Below are positions 5,434 through 5,536 of a stretch of 5,536 nucleotides of DNA, piece after piece. Position 1 is the first letter of the stretch, and every line of letters starts with the position of its first letter. The notes beneath the pieces are model-generated. The model did not search any database. It was not told where the DNA came from and worked only from the letters and a program-made list of their open reading frames with translations. A program made the position numbers and the translations under genes. Source of the DNA: Clostridia bacterium (GTDB lineage: Bacteria; Bacillota; Clostridia; CAKSNL01; HGM11501); NCBI GenBank assembly GCA_030535815.1, contig JAUNRD010000145.1:1-5536 (forward strand), read 5' to 3'.

Positions 5434-5536
5434 ATTTCTTTTGTATATTCTTTAGGAGTTTTTCCGAACTCTGATTTAAAGCATCTGTAAAAAGTTCTTA
5501 TGGAATTAAAGCCCGAATCAAAGGCTGCTTCCGTAA
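5427..5536 (-). CDS. AraC-family transcriptional regulator, C-terminal end (5' partial)
   Basis: On the minus strand the last 35 codons of a gene are visible, ending in TAA at 5429-5427. The start lies beyond the right edge. The peptide includes AFDSGFNSIRTFYRCF followed by KSEFGKTPKEYTKEIK. This is the second helix-turn-helix of the AraC/XylS DNA-binding domain, with the signature GF-x-S-x-x-x-F-x-R-x-F-K and G-x-T-P-x-E-Y at the usual distance from the C-terminus. It should be a DNA-binding activator or repressor; the effector domain is not in the window, so its target and ligand cannot be named. It converges on the thioredoxin gene and shares its terminator. Confidence 0.88.
   Translation of the reverse strand, partial: TEAAFDSGFNSIRTFYRCFKSEFGKTPKEYTKEIK

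Overview
The window reads as a stretch of chromosome from a low-to-moderate GC member of the Bacillota, most likely an anaerobic Clostridia-type bacterium. This rests on strong AAGGAGG-type ribosome binding sites, Gram-positive style extended -10 promoters, compact U-tailed terminators, and the look of the proteins (a PutP-type symporter with the MSTADSQLL motif, a short CcdA, and a membrane-anchored TlpA/ResA-like thioredoxin). The genus cannot be fixed from the sequence alone.

Layout, left to right. (1) 2-358: the C-terminal end of an AMP-forming acyl-CoA synthetase, closed by a perfect 12-bp hairpin terminator. (2) 404-2339: a strong promoter, then a PLP-dependent class I/II aminotransferase (481-1668), then a TetR/AcrR-family regulator (1752-2339). 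I see no terminator and no good promoter between these two, so they may share a transcript. (3) 2340-2512: a 173-base intergenic region with small repeats, a near-perfect 40-base palindrome flanked by an 11-base direct repeat, and a near-consensus promoter. (4) 2513-4048: a PutP-type Na+/proline symporter, ended by a strong terminator whose U-tract also carries the -35 box of the next promoter. (5) 4133-5378: a two-gene thiol-redox unit, a CcdA-like membrane electron carrier followed after one base by a TlpA/ResA-like thioredoxin with a CPPC active site. (6) 5401-5536: a bidirectional terminator shared with a convergent minus-strand gene, of which only the last 35 codons, an AraC-family DNA-binding end, lie in the window.

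How the genes work together. The CcdA and TlpA-like proteins form an obvious pair: CcdA would carry reducing equivalents from cytoplasmic thioredoxin across the membrane to the extracytoplasmic thioredoxin domain. The other genes look like separate transcription units for acyl activation, amino-acid transamination and amino-acid uptake. The TetR regulator is a natural candidate to act on the palindrome-bearing region between itself and putP, but this is inference.

I do not see a mobile element, CRISPR array, RNA gene, defence system or clearly novel system here. The most unusual features are the palindrome with flanking direct repeats at 2399-2460 and the tight packing of terminators against promoters.
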